Below are positions 55,110 to 64,000 of a stretch of DNA of 64,000 bases, in pieces; the stretch's first letter is position 1; each line of letters opens with the position of its first letter. The position numbers and the translations under genes are program-made. The stretch is from the NCBI GenBank assembly GCA_014529385.2, contig CM043959.1, positions 93,692,529-93,756,528 on the forward strand, in the 5' to 3' direction. Under the pieces are notes generated by a model. It had not been told where the DNA came from and ran no database searches. It saw only the letters and a program-made list of their open reading frames with translations. This DNA comes from Adiantum capillus-veneris (lineage: Eukaryota; Streptophyta; Polypodiopsida; Polypodiales; Pteridaceae).

Positions 55110-56048
55110 TGTTTGGAGGTGATAACAACATACAAGTGCCCACCTAGCCAAGGCACCCATTGGGTCATCTGGCCAAAGTTTTGATGTGGACACATTATTT
55201 TTCCGATGTTTAATACATCAAACCCTATAAAAGCCTAATGACAATCGTCTATGTCAAGTCTAAGTCAAAGATGTAATTTTTCCAATGATGTATGTAAAGG
55301 TCCATGAGAAGTTGGCTGCCGGCCACTTTAGAAAGTCCTAGGTATATAATACACTAAGGTTAGTGGGAAAGGGGGACTATTTTTGAAGATAAGTGACTAT
55401 TGCTGTACGCACAGGGAGCAACCTCTTGGCTCTAACTTGTAATCATCGCTATTGTGGCTACGGTAATCTAAATTCAGTTTTGTTTATTGCATTGTGTTCT
55501 TCTTACTCTGCTCTTTCATTCAAGCGTAAGCATTCAAGATTTGGTATAGGTATCAAACGCAACCGTTCTGGCCGTAAATCGTTGTTTTGAGTGTTTATTT
55601 TATATGCGTATTTTATGTTGTTTTGACCCTAGGAGAGGCTTTAGGGACCCAAAAAAGACCCTTTAGGATCATCCTTTTACTGTTTTTGCGTACTTTGGGA
55701 CGAATGATCGCGATCCGCGCACCCATCTAGAATGCTGTGACAGTGATAGGATATGCTCCTGATAGTCCCCTATAGCTTCCCTTCAAGTTTCGACGAATCC
55801 GATATGATTTGCATGGTAAACAGGCATGATGACTGTAGAGCTGTGTAGAAGGACATAGGCAAATTACTTGGCTTTAGTGCGTTTGATTTTCTTGTAGAGT
55901 AAGTAGTTTCATCTCTTCAAGTTCACTTCATTAGGATTGACACCCTAGTGAGTTTCCATGCCTCATCCGAGTCACTTCCCTGGTATTGATATTTATGTTG
56001 ATGCCTGAAGGTTATGCTATGGACGTGCGTCGCGGCGACCCGCAAACA
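55110..56048 (+). repeat. 3' LTR of the 10.5-kb element
   Basis: 939 bp, nearly identical to 45519-46456, with a TATATAA box near 55343 and GATCGCGATC at 55706-55715. Followed by the CCAGT target duplication. Confidence 0.93.
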
Positions 56049-56053
56049 CCAGT

Positions 56054-56611
56054 TACTTTGATATAGGTCCTCTGTAAATGACTCAAGTGCATTTGATAGG
56101 AAAACATGATCACCCTTGGCATGAGAGATACTATAGAACTGTGTGCCTACATCATCGCCCTTGACAACCATGTCTTCTTCATTTTCATACCTTGCTCTTG
56201 AAAGCATATCCGCAACTGCATTATCTTTCCCTGCAATATGCTTAAATTTTGATTCAAGGAATTTATGTAGGCAATCCATCTCAACATAGCAATGTCGAGA
56301 GTTGAGCAGCTTGTGATCATTCCAAGAAGGGGTAGACAATCAGTCTCCACTATTACATTTGCTCCTATCAAATACTGTTTGTCACATTTCAAAGTTGTGA
56401 CTACTCCCCATAACTCTCTTTTTACCTGTGGATAGTTGCGTTGATGAGCACTTAGGACCTTAGCTCCAAATCTCACCACATATCGCTTGCCATCATCATC
56501 GTCTTGCCCAATCGCCCATCCAATTCCTGTGGGGCTAGTATCCACTGTCACAATTTCATATCTTCCACATTCATAGTTTGCTTTCCTCAAAGTTGGAGAC
56601 ATAAGCAGCAA
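56054..56611 (-). pseudogene. RNase H, minus-strand gypsy element
   Basis: VTVDTSPTGIGWAIGQDDDD (Asp), YPQVKRELWGVV (Glu), VIVETDCLPLL (Asp), and in an overlapping frame KFKHIAGKDNAVADMLSRAR (last Asp). All four catalytic positions are present, but a frameshift lies near 56250. The ORF runs into the CCAGT target site of the inserted element and resumes at 45513. Confidence 0.85.
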
Positions 56612-58026
56612 CTTCTTTAAAATTTCTTATGGCATGTGTATGTATTTCTTCCCATTGAAACTTTTGGTTCTTTCTCCAAAGTTGATACAAAGGTTCTTCC
56701 ACATGCACATAAAGTGAAATCCAGATAACATAGGACACACATGCACCCAAGAACCTTCGAACCTCAGTTACATTAATACATGTCTCTTTCATTCTTTGAA
56801 TTACAACAATCTTTGCAGGACAAGCCCTTCTACCATATGGTCCGCACATATGTCCTACAATAAGAACTTCGCTCACACCAAACACTGACTTTTGACCAGA
56901 CATGGTAAGGTTCACCTCTTCCAACCTTGACAAAATATTATCACAATCATTAATATGGTTTGCCACATACCTGAGGCACCCCCCTCGAGTCCATAGCCAC
57001 ATCTATATCGCTTACATCACATCCTTTGATTGGCACATCATCAAGGAAAGGCATTGTAGTTTGAGGTATGAAGTCACGTAGGACTTTTTTCATACCATTC
57101 ATCATATGTGCAATTGAATTAGTTGCTCCCTGAGGTAAAGTGCACATCCTTACTAGGCCCAAAGGTGTCCTCATGGTAGTCAAGTCCCTCCTTTCCATTG
57201 CTAGTTGGAATTGATCATACCCTGAGTACAAATCTCCCATAGAATATATTGCCCTTCCTACAAATGCCTCTGCAAATTCATCTACAACTGGCACTATACC
57301 CACATTTCTGATTGTCACGTTATTTACAGGTTGCATATCCTGAATAAAGCGTAAAGAACCATTTTTCTTCGGAACTGTGAACCACTTGTTTGAATATGGA
57401 GCACAAGAAGGCTCCAAGATACCCATCTTGATCTTTTCATTAAGCAACTCAATGAGTTTTGGCAAATGAGCCTTTGGAATAGGAATAGGTTTCAAGTTCC
57501 AAGGTACATGAGGGATAGTGAAGATCACCATAGGAGCAACAAGGGATGGATCAACACACCCTATCTCATGCGGCTCAAATGCAAAAGCCTTTCCATGTTT
57601 GGCAAGCATTCCTTCAAAGCATACTCTTTCAACATGTATCAAATTGTCCTTGCAACCAATCTTTAACTCCTGCAAAATGTCATGTGTAAACTTATGCCCA
57701 ATCTTGCTCAGCTCACGGAGACAAGGTTGCAAAGCAGCTGATTCCATCTTATTTGTGCAATCTTTTGGTAGAGGTAATGCCACTAGTTTCACTTTCTTTG
57801 CCACAGACTTATGCTTAGTCTCCACTCGCACATCAACACCTTGAGCATTTTTGAAATCCTCAATGACCTTGTACATTTCTATTGAGCATACTTTCACGAC
57901 CTCATTTCCCATCCACAAATTGCAATCCACTAAAGACTCCAAATCTTGCATAGTATCCACAAACAAACACGCATCAAACACACCTGCAATGCATTCATCA
58001 TCTTTTAGCAAACCATTCATCTTCAA
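56571..58026 (-). pseudogene. Reverse transcriptase, minus-strand gypsy element
   Basis: 58026-56950 is open for 358 codons: the connection region, then IPHVPWNLKPIPIPKAHLPK, LEPSCAPYSNKWFTVPKKNG, YSMGDLYSGYDQFQLAMER, RMCTLPQGATNSIAHMMNG and TMPFLDDVPIKGCD. The palm catalytic residues (D in GDLYSGYD, FLDD) are intact. A frameshift near 56960 leads to the thumb (57002-56571: VGHMCGPYGRRACPAKI, VRRFLGACVSYVIW). It is the longest intact pol segment of the family here. Confidence 0.9.
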
Positions 58027-58196
58027 ACCTCTTTGTACACTATTTACATGTTATCGTTCACCCCGATTTAAGTCCTCACACTTTGTAAAAGCAATAGATC
58101 CATAGTCTGATAATCCTACAAAACCTGTAGAAAATGTTTCCTTTGCATATACATCATGCGAGAAATTTTCTCTTCTTGTACCATTGCAATCCTGCT

Positions 58197-59378
58197 CTAC
58201 AATGGTACATGGCCAAAACCCCTCATATCCCTGTAATCCTTGAATTCTTTGTTTGTCTTTGGCAAGGGTTTCTCTCTAATACTTTCACGATTCCTTTCAT
58301 GGTCCACACAAACAGTAAGGAATTGTACTGCACGCTTTCCATCCCTGCTCCTAATCCTTGCGTAAGCTGACCCATCATACATAACCTTGGTTTCCATGCG
58401 AGTAGCAGTGATGTATGGCTGCCCAAGTATAAGAGGGTATGTAGACATCTCCTGCACAAAGAAATTTTGGTCATCTTTCACATCCCCTATAATCACCTTA
58501 ACATCTGGACAAGCTCCGTACAACTCCCCTGATGAGTTGTTTATTGCACGAATCATCCATCCATGATTTATATCAATTGGCCATTTTCTTTTTTTATAAA
58601 GACTCTTTGACATGAGGTTAATTTCTGACCCATGATCTATCAGCGCAATGTATGGCTCTTCTAAGTCTCCCACTTTTACCAGGGTCTCGGTAGTTTCTCT
58701 TGCCCAGTTACTCTTCAAGTAGTAGCTCTTGTGAGTGGTCTCCACTTCATCTTCATCATCCAAGAAGAGAACGTGTTTTACTCCTCCTCTAGACTTGTAG
58801 CATCCAAAAACAGTTTCTTCACCTTGCTTGCCATAGACATGTACACCCTGTACATGGATAGATTCAGTAAGAGATTGCCGCTTCCTCTTTATGATATCAA
58901 TTATTTCTTCATGGAATTCCCACTTTGCTATACCAAGGACCTCACCCAAGGTAAATTTCACCTTACTGTTTAGAATCCTCTCTTCCAAAACCTTTTTGAG
59001 ATCCGTTGCTACCTCTATATCGGATTGGAGTCTGTAGGCCGGACCCTTTGCTTTGGATTTTGTTGCATCCTTCTTCTTTTCTTTAGAGGCTTCTTGCATA
59101 GGCACTTCAGGGGCAGGCATCTGATGTTGCGGGGAAGGTGATCTAGGAGGCACTAGGTCATTTCTACCTCCACTCCTTGTAGCCCGCTTTGAAGGCCCTT
59201 CATCCCCATTCTCGCGCTTGCGTTTCTCTTCAACAATGGCCTCATTTGCTTGACATTTGGCAATGTATGCATTCACTAACAAAGAGTCCACAGGGTCATT
59301 CCAACCTGTTTCAAGCCGAATATAATCTCGAGCTTCATGTAAAACCTCTGTAGTCATTTTACCCTTCATAGCAGACAC
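58197..59378 (-). pseudogene. Gag C-terminus and protease, minus-strand gypsy element
   Basis: A 393-codon open frame. LETGWNDPVDSLLVNAYIAK and a basic KRKRENGDEGPSKRATRSGG form the Gag end. A Lys-rich linker leads to LVKVGDLEEPYIALIDHGSE, INLMSKSLY, KRKWPIDINHGWMIRAINNS, FVQEMSTYPLILGQPYITAT and METKVMYDGSAYARIRSRDG. The active-site triad is D-H-G. It ends GFGHVPL, then stop, with RT in a later frame. The frame extends upstream of 59378 into the older gag sequence. Confidence 0.82.
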
Positions 59379-59790
59379 TATAGCGCATGGCCATATCTCT
59401 CTAATACCATTAGATTCCTCTTCTCCAACCTTGATTGATCCTTCTTTCTTAATAAATCCACCTTCAACCCATGGCGGCTACCTCAACCATCGAGATGGCA
59501 TGGCTAGTAGCCATGTCCTCAACTAGTTTCTTCATCCCGCCTTTGCCAAAGTTTGTTCCCAAGAGCTTACCTATTTCACTTAAGTGAATTTTTTCATCTT
59601 TAAAGAAAACGATCTCCTTTGTCAAAGCGTCTTTAAAACTTTCACAATCCCTCCTTCCACAGTCAGTACTATCACACCATATGCATCTATTAACAAAGCC
59701 TTCTCTGGTTTGAGGTCGTTGCCCTGTAGATTGACCTAATGGTTGCCCCTTTTCTTCTAGCCTTGTAAGCTTTAACTTGAGCTACAGCAG
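59379..59790 (-). pseudogene. gag: Truncated gag, minus-strand gypsy element
   Basis: Nucleotide text such as GCATATGGTGTGATAG and CTTACAAGGCTAGAAG (minus strand) matches plus-copy gag at 32640-32730. Homology ends near 59790, where a LINE 3' end begins. The 5' part of gag and the 5' LTR are missing. Confidence 0.65.
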
Positions 59791-59794
59791 TTGG

Positions 59795-60548
59795 GAGTTG
59801 GTTAGTGCATAGTTGTCTCTCGGTCGCATGTGCAGCTTGTGACCATCTTGTGGAGAGTCAGTGTCACTGTCTTTGGGACTGTCCCTCGGCCCAGCAGGTG
59901 TGGCTACGAGTTCTTCGGCTGATGCCTGCTCTCTCCAGGGCTCGGCAGTACACTTGGGGAGCAGTGGCTTGGTCCACCCTCACGGGCCCGGCACTTCAGT
60001 TTGAGCTATCCTCCACCAGCAGGATGATAGTGATGCAGGAGGGGCGACCTACACTTCAGCCTGCTACAGAGCTTACTCCACAGGAGTGGTGCAGCGAGAG
60101 AGAGGAGTGTTGGGAGCTTATCAGTGGCCTGACACTCTGGTTCATCTGGCGGGCCCGTTGTTTCTGCATCTTTGAGGCTCACCCTGTGCCACCAGAAGAG
60201 ATTGTACGCGATTTTTGGCTAGAGCTGATCCACACTCTCAGAGGACAGCTCGAGGGACTACAGGGCAGCTCCGACCGCATACGGGAGCGCGGAGAGGCTT
60301 TCCTACGACTCTGGCGTCCTAGGCCCTTCTACACCATGGTCCAGGGTGTACCACGATGGCACTACGGACCACCTGTGTGGCTTTTCCCTCCCCCCATTTC
60401 TTGATTTAGCCCCATTGTACATATACTGGTTCTTTCATTGGGAGAGTCTCCCACCATGGTTGTTGTAGCCCTCTCTTAAAGAGGTGGTTGTAGCCCTATG
60501 GGCAGTTTCAGTAACTAATAGAAGGATCTTTTTCTCAGAAAAAAAAAA
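59795..60548 (+). mobile_element. 5'-truncated LINE (end of ORF2, 3' UTR, A tail)
   Basis: ORF2 end 59805-60404: CAACDHLVESQCHCLWDCPS, AQQVWLRVLRLMPALS, TLWFIWRARCFCIFE, then a long tail ending VPRWHYGPPVWLFPPPIS. C..C...ES..H.LWDC is the zf-RVT zinc signature. A 3' UTR of about 130 bp contains two GGTTGTAGCCCT units and ends in 10 A at 60539-60548. The extreme 5' truncation is typical of LINE insertion. The insertion abuts the broken gag. No target duplication was identified. Confidence 0.8.
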
Positions 60549-61429
60549 GGGAAACTATTATTGGGATTGGGAGAAGCAAGATCTCAAACGAGTGGAATAG
60601 GCAAGCTCTTATCGTCAAGTCTATGACATTTTGATGTATGCGAGGTTGGGACTCCTTGTGAAAAGCCTGGTCATCGGTCTCCATTAGATTGCATGTGACC
60701 GTGGCTCGATCTGAGCATGGTGTTAGTGTAATGGTTTTTCTATTATTGATATAACCTCTCACATATTTAAAATTACAAGGTATTCCTAATAGATTCAAAA
60801 ATTTAAACTCTATTCCTATTTCAAAGATTCCGTCAACAATAAGAAAAATAATGCGCTAGTCTATAGTATGCAGCAACGTGTGCAATGATAGCACATAGAC
60901 TTGCAAACAGTAATTGGTTGGACGTGAGAAGGACAAATACAACATTGAGAGAGAGAGAGAGAGAGGACATTTTAAAGAGAAGAAAATGTTAACGGAAAAA
61001 TAAAGAAGACGAGAAACACAAATGGGCTAATGGAAAGTCGACCACCTTTTAATATGGACAAAAAAGGTCTTTTGACTTTTCACCTTTTCCACCTTCATGT
61101 GTTTTTTCATTTCCTAAACTCACCCTTCACTTACTCACTTAAGATGTTTCCAAAGAATTTTATTTTTTTGAGAGTGGGGAGACCTAATGAGAGATTCGCA
61201 TTAAAACAAAAAGAAAAAAGAACAAGAGAGATAGAAGAAAGCCCATGCCATGGGAGCAAAGGTACAAACATTCCTTCATCTCGAGTCCTTCATCAACTTA
61301 TGTAGCCACAATGGAGCAGAGACATTTCGATTGTGCAACAAGACTAGGCATTGGCTATGATGACCAATGATATGATGGACAAGATGAAGATCTTCTCAGA
61401 AGGGGGGCAATGGAAAGGGATTCATGTTC
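60549..61429. other. Unassigned spacer holding first copies of scattered direct repeats
   Basis: 60690-60765 (GTGACCGTGGCTCGATCTGA, then GCATGGTGTTAGTGTAATG) recurs at 63199-63265. 61195-61310 (AAGCCCATGCCATGGGAGCA) recurs at 63268-63375. A GA run lies near 60945-60965. No gene recognised. Confidence 0.6.
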
Positions 61430-61840
61430 ATGACAAATTGATGGCCCCTCAGTGAACCAGCTTGAGATTGGGTGGCACGATGGGTGAACTGGTGTGCAAC
61501 TGCAGCAGAGCAACCGAGGATTTTGAGTGAGGAGAGTTAACCAGATGCTTCCAGAACACCATATCATTATGGTCCCCTTGGCTCTCCAAAGCTGTTGGCA
61601 TGCTTTTGAGCCCTTACTGGAGAGAGATTGCAAGAAAGGTAAATAACAAAGGAATCCATTGTCTGACCCACCTCTGGGATGTCATAAGCATGAATTGGAA
61701 AGAGCCAGACCTTGTGGCGACCCAGCATCACCCTAATCGCACAAAGAGATTGATGATCAATAGAGCTTTGGAAAGGTTGTGCAGCCTCATAAGGCCCCTA
61801 AGTGTACCAAATTTTGTGTGGAAATCCTAGTGATGGCCTC
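61430..61840 (+). pseudogene. LINE ORF2 fragment
   Basis: One frame reads ELTRCFQNTISLWSPWLSKA, then SPYWREIARKVNNKGIHCLT, HLWDVISMNWKEPDLVATQH and RLMINRALERLCSLI. The W...(A/G)I..L.DLWD pattern matches the segment between the RT thumb and the zf-RVT region of plant LINEs. It is short, lacks catalytic motifs and is framed by unrelated repeats. Confidence 0.5.
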
Positions 61841-62110
61841 ACCATAGCCACTTTTCAAGCCACGCACCAAGGGCATATACCTAGCCCTTATGCACAAGAT
61901 GGATTTTCTCACCCCCCGCAAAGAATAGTGGGGCAAGAATTGGCCAGAGGCTTGGTGGTTGGTGTCTACAAAGGACATTTGGAACCCTCAATTACCCTTG
62001 TCAATAAAGACTTTCTAATGGAAGGTGTTATGGGGTCCCCTACCAATAGGCAATAAGATCTTAGCCTACGGCATCGGCTCCAATAGATGCTCTATTGAGG
62101 ACGCACATAA
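61841..62110. other. Unassigned spacer
   Basis: Only an anonymous 84-codon frame; nothing recognised. Confidence 0.5.
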
Positions 62111-62300
62111 GCTAATAGATTCACGGATGGACATGGTAGTGGAGAGGAGCACGTGTAGAGAAGAGGAGAAGATAAGGTTGCACGAGAGAGCATAATGAAA
62201 GAGGGATATTGAATTAAGTTTTGTGCCTTTTAAAGGGCTCTTACAAGCAGTGCACACCCCATGACCGCCCAAGTTGGGTTGATCCCAACAATCTCCCTCT
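62111..62300. repeat. Direct repeat C, copy 1
   Basis: CACGGATGGACATGGTAGTG through GTTTTGTGCCTTTTAAA, ending TTGATCCCAACA. Matches 62950-63121 with scattered differences. The CCAACA end and the spacing of about 830 bp could mean degraded LTRs, but no internal coding region lies between. Confidence 0.75.
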
Positions 62301-62949
62301 TCAGCCAAACTTGGCATAATCATTCATCATCATACACCCCCTTGAGCTAAATTCTTCACTCGCATGACACAACAAGTTTTGGGTATACTCGTAAACCGTA
62401 AGTTTTAGGTTCTCTCACAACCTGGTGCCACTTTGGAGCTACCATCATGCAGGAAGTTAGGTCTACTCCCAAACCTTGGGTTTGGGTTTACACGTTAACC
62501 TCATGAGAGTGGAATACACAGATATAGGTTTTCACATTTGGGAAGGTCTTACCATGGAAATCATAATGCTTGTTGAGGTAGTGTCTAATCCCATACATCA
62601 TGAAATTGGGAAATTGCTTGCCCAATTTTCATCACACACCGATCATATCCTACCGTAGACATGATTTTTACATGTCATGAAGGTCAAGTTTGAAGCCTTA
62701 GCTCTTGTGCTCAACTCACTTAACATATCGCTCCACATTCTTTGGGAACCATGTGAATGAGTTCCTAGTAGGTCAAATGCCAAGATAATAACAATAAATT
62801 TTTAAAAAACATGGCCAATTAAAACAAATGGAACGTTTGACGTGGGGTTAAGGTGTTGAATGGATGTGCCACTTGTTACAAGAACGTCATGCATGACGTA
62901 CTCGTGAGTTGCCTCCCAATGATGGTGCATACGTTGCAAAAAAGCCAAT
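62301..62949. other. Unassigned sequence between the two C repeats
   Basis: No gene recognised. It includes TTTGGGTTTACACGTTAACC-type text and several GTAAACC/GGTTTA-like short words. Confidence 0.5.
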
Positions 62950-63121
62950 AGGCTCACGGATGGACATGGTAGTGGAGAGGAGCGCGTGGAGAGAAGAGGA
63001 GAAGATAAGGTTGTACGAGAGAGCACAATGAAAGAGGGATATTGAATTAAGTTTTGTGCCTTTTAAAAGGCTCTTAAGAGATGTTCACACCTTATGAGTG
63101 GCCAATTGGGCTGATCCCAAC
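62950..63121. repeat. Direct repeat C, copy 2
   Basis: Matches 62111-62300: TCACGGATGGACATGGTAGT, GAGGGATATTGAATTAAG, ending CTGATCCCAACA. Confidence 0.75.
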
Positions 63122-63198
63122 ATGCTCAAGTTGTAGAGCTTGGAGGGAAAGGGTTGAAAAACCAAGCGCTCCTGATATGTACCAAAGTTGGATTGTAT

Positions 63199-63375
63199 GT
63201 GACCATGGCTCGATTTGAGCATGGTGCTAGTGTAATGTTCTTCTTTTAATAATATAACCTCTCATATTGTGAGATTAGCATTAGAAAAAGGAAAAAAAAG
63301 AACGAGAGATACAAGAAAGCCCATGCCATGGGAGCAAAGATACAAACATTCCTTCATCAACTTATGTAACCACAA
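63199..63375. repeat. Direct repeats A and B, second copies, adjacent
   Basis: 63199-63265 matches 60690-60765, and 63268-63375 matches 61195-61310. In the first copies these blocks are 430 bp apart, in the second copies adjacent, so one copy gained or lost sequence. Confidence 0.75.
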
Positions 63376-63624
63376 CTGCATAAGTTCTACTTCTTCTTTT
63401 TTCCCTTTTTGATCAAACTTATGCTTGTGGATGAGCTAAGAGTACTAACTAGGTGCTATAAAAGGTTGATACAAACAGTAGGTACTAGGAGTGGCATCAA
63501 CGGTGACTTCATGCATGTGAATGTTAAACCATGTAAATGTGTATGTTTTTATATACACTCTCAATGAATAATGAAGACATTGATACGTATATAGTCTATA
63601 TGTGGGTATCCCTCTGTTTGTATG

Positions 63625-63658
<34 letters not shown>

Positions 63659-64000
63659 AATTTCAATCAAATTCTCTTGGCCAAAGTGTGTAGGGCTCAT
63701 ATAACAAGTGATAAAATCACAAGGCCTGCCTAGTAATATGCACATTTAGTAGAATTTCTCCTCTCCCACAATTAATTATCTCCTCATCAATGCTAGAGAA
63801 AAAACTGATAAAAAATGATGGATGCCTACATGAATAGGATATAGCACAACAATCTCTCTCTCTCTTTCTCTCTTATCTCCCCCCATGTCCTGATTGCTCA
63901 TTTAAAAGTAAGAAACCAACCAAGATTTCTTGCCTTGTCGGTTTAGATCAATAACGGTTGCATGGTAGCTAACATACATCCGTGTGTGGCTCTACTAAAT
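63376..64000. other. Unassigned right flank with (GA)n and (CT)n microsatellites
   Basis: GA run at 63629-63656 and CT-rich text near 63853-63873. No gene recognised. Confidence 0.6.

Larger units (their letters stand above)
45519..56048 (+). mobile_element. Complete 10.5-kb non-autonomous LTR retrotransposon (Gag and protease only), TSD CCAGT
   Basis: LTRs of 938 and 939 bp start TGTTTGGAGGTGATA and end CCCGCAAACA. CCAGT flanks both ends (45514-45518, 56049-56053). The primer site TGGCACCGTCTATCGGGG follows the 5' LTR and resembles the TGGCGCCGT...GGGG sites of plant Tat/Athila-type elements. GAAGGGGGAG precedes the 3' LTR. The interior holds a long leader with palindrome repeats, gag, protease, a second protease-like region and basic/tryptophan-motif ORFs. 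No RT, RNase H or integrase motif appears between 51833 and 55109. The layout recalls non-autonomous TR-GAG type elements. Confidence 0.9.
43261..59790 (-). mobile_element. Ty3/gypsy-type retrotransposon, minus strand, split by a 10.5-kb element
   Basis: Same family as 30581-38964. Reading right to left: gag (59790-59378), protease, RT, RNase H, then the inserted element (45519-56048), then integrase, GPY/F tail and the 3' LTR (43261-44054). Removing the insert and one CCAGT rejoins the ORF around DLYQSNW. The 5' LTR and start of gag are missing, replaced by a LINE 3' end at about 59795. Confidence 0.88.

Overview
The window looks like nuclear DNA from a land plant with a large, transposon-packed genome. 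A fern or another non-flowering lineage is plausible, but nothing here fixes the species. The reasons are spliced CACTA transposase genes with introns of about 80 bp, several plant-type LTR retrotransposons (one with a Tat/Athila-like primer-binding site), LINE fragments, long (GA)n/(CT)n/(CA)n and poly-G/poly-C tracts, and no intact host gene. Almost every coding region carries stops or frameshifts.

Layout. 1-1210: unassigned flank. 1211-8745: a CACTA (En/Spm) DNA transposon with an AGG target duplication, near-matching terminal inverted repeats, arrays of CGTCGATATACGCG-like subterminal motifs, a minus-strand tnp2-type transposase, a second minus-strand Ptta/TnpA-like ORF, and 173-bp internal tandem repeats. 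8750-13379: mostly unassigned; its right part resembles the 3' spacer of an LTR element ending in a possible LTR at 13380. 14323-17085: a decayed LTR element with a coiled-coil protein and a clear 3' LTR (16173-17085). 18044-19046: a LINE ORF1 fragment without ORF2. 21008-22790: a LINE 3' end (minus strand) split by a 1.3-kb element with TTAA at both ends (21041-22361).

23.7-28.3 kb is the most unusual stretch. It holds a broken gene resembling a poorly described DDE-transposase-like family (D...GD(L/W)K...CxxC), then a broken gene with a low-complexity N-terminus, a charged coiled coil and a histone H3-like fold domain, then a strong hairpin repeat.

29204-38964: a plus-strand Ty3/gypsy-type element whose 5' LTR plus 187 bp of flank is tandemly duplicated (offset 1377 bp). 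38965-42101: a broken, unidentified minus-strand gene and another LINE fragment. 43261-59790: a second copy of the same gypsy family on the minus strand, interrupted by a complete 10.5-kb LTR element (45519-56048, TSD CCAGT). That inserted element encodes Gag and aspartic protease plus novel downstream ORFs, but no visible reverse transcriptase, RNase H or integrase. Its LTR and leader repeat a GATCGCGATC palindrome. 59795-64000: a 5'-truncated LINE, another LINE fragment and scattered diverged direct repeats.

The genes do not form one pathway. They are layers of transposon insertion. Non-autonomous elements (the 45.5-kb element, the 14.3-kb coiled-coil element and the TTAA element) would have depended on enzymes supplied elsewhere.
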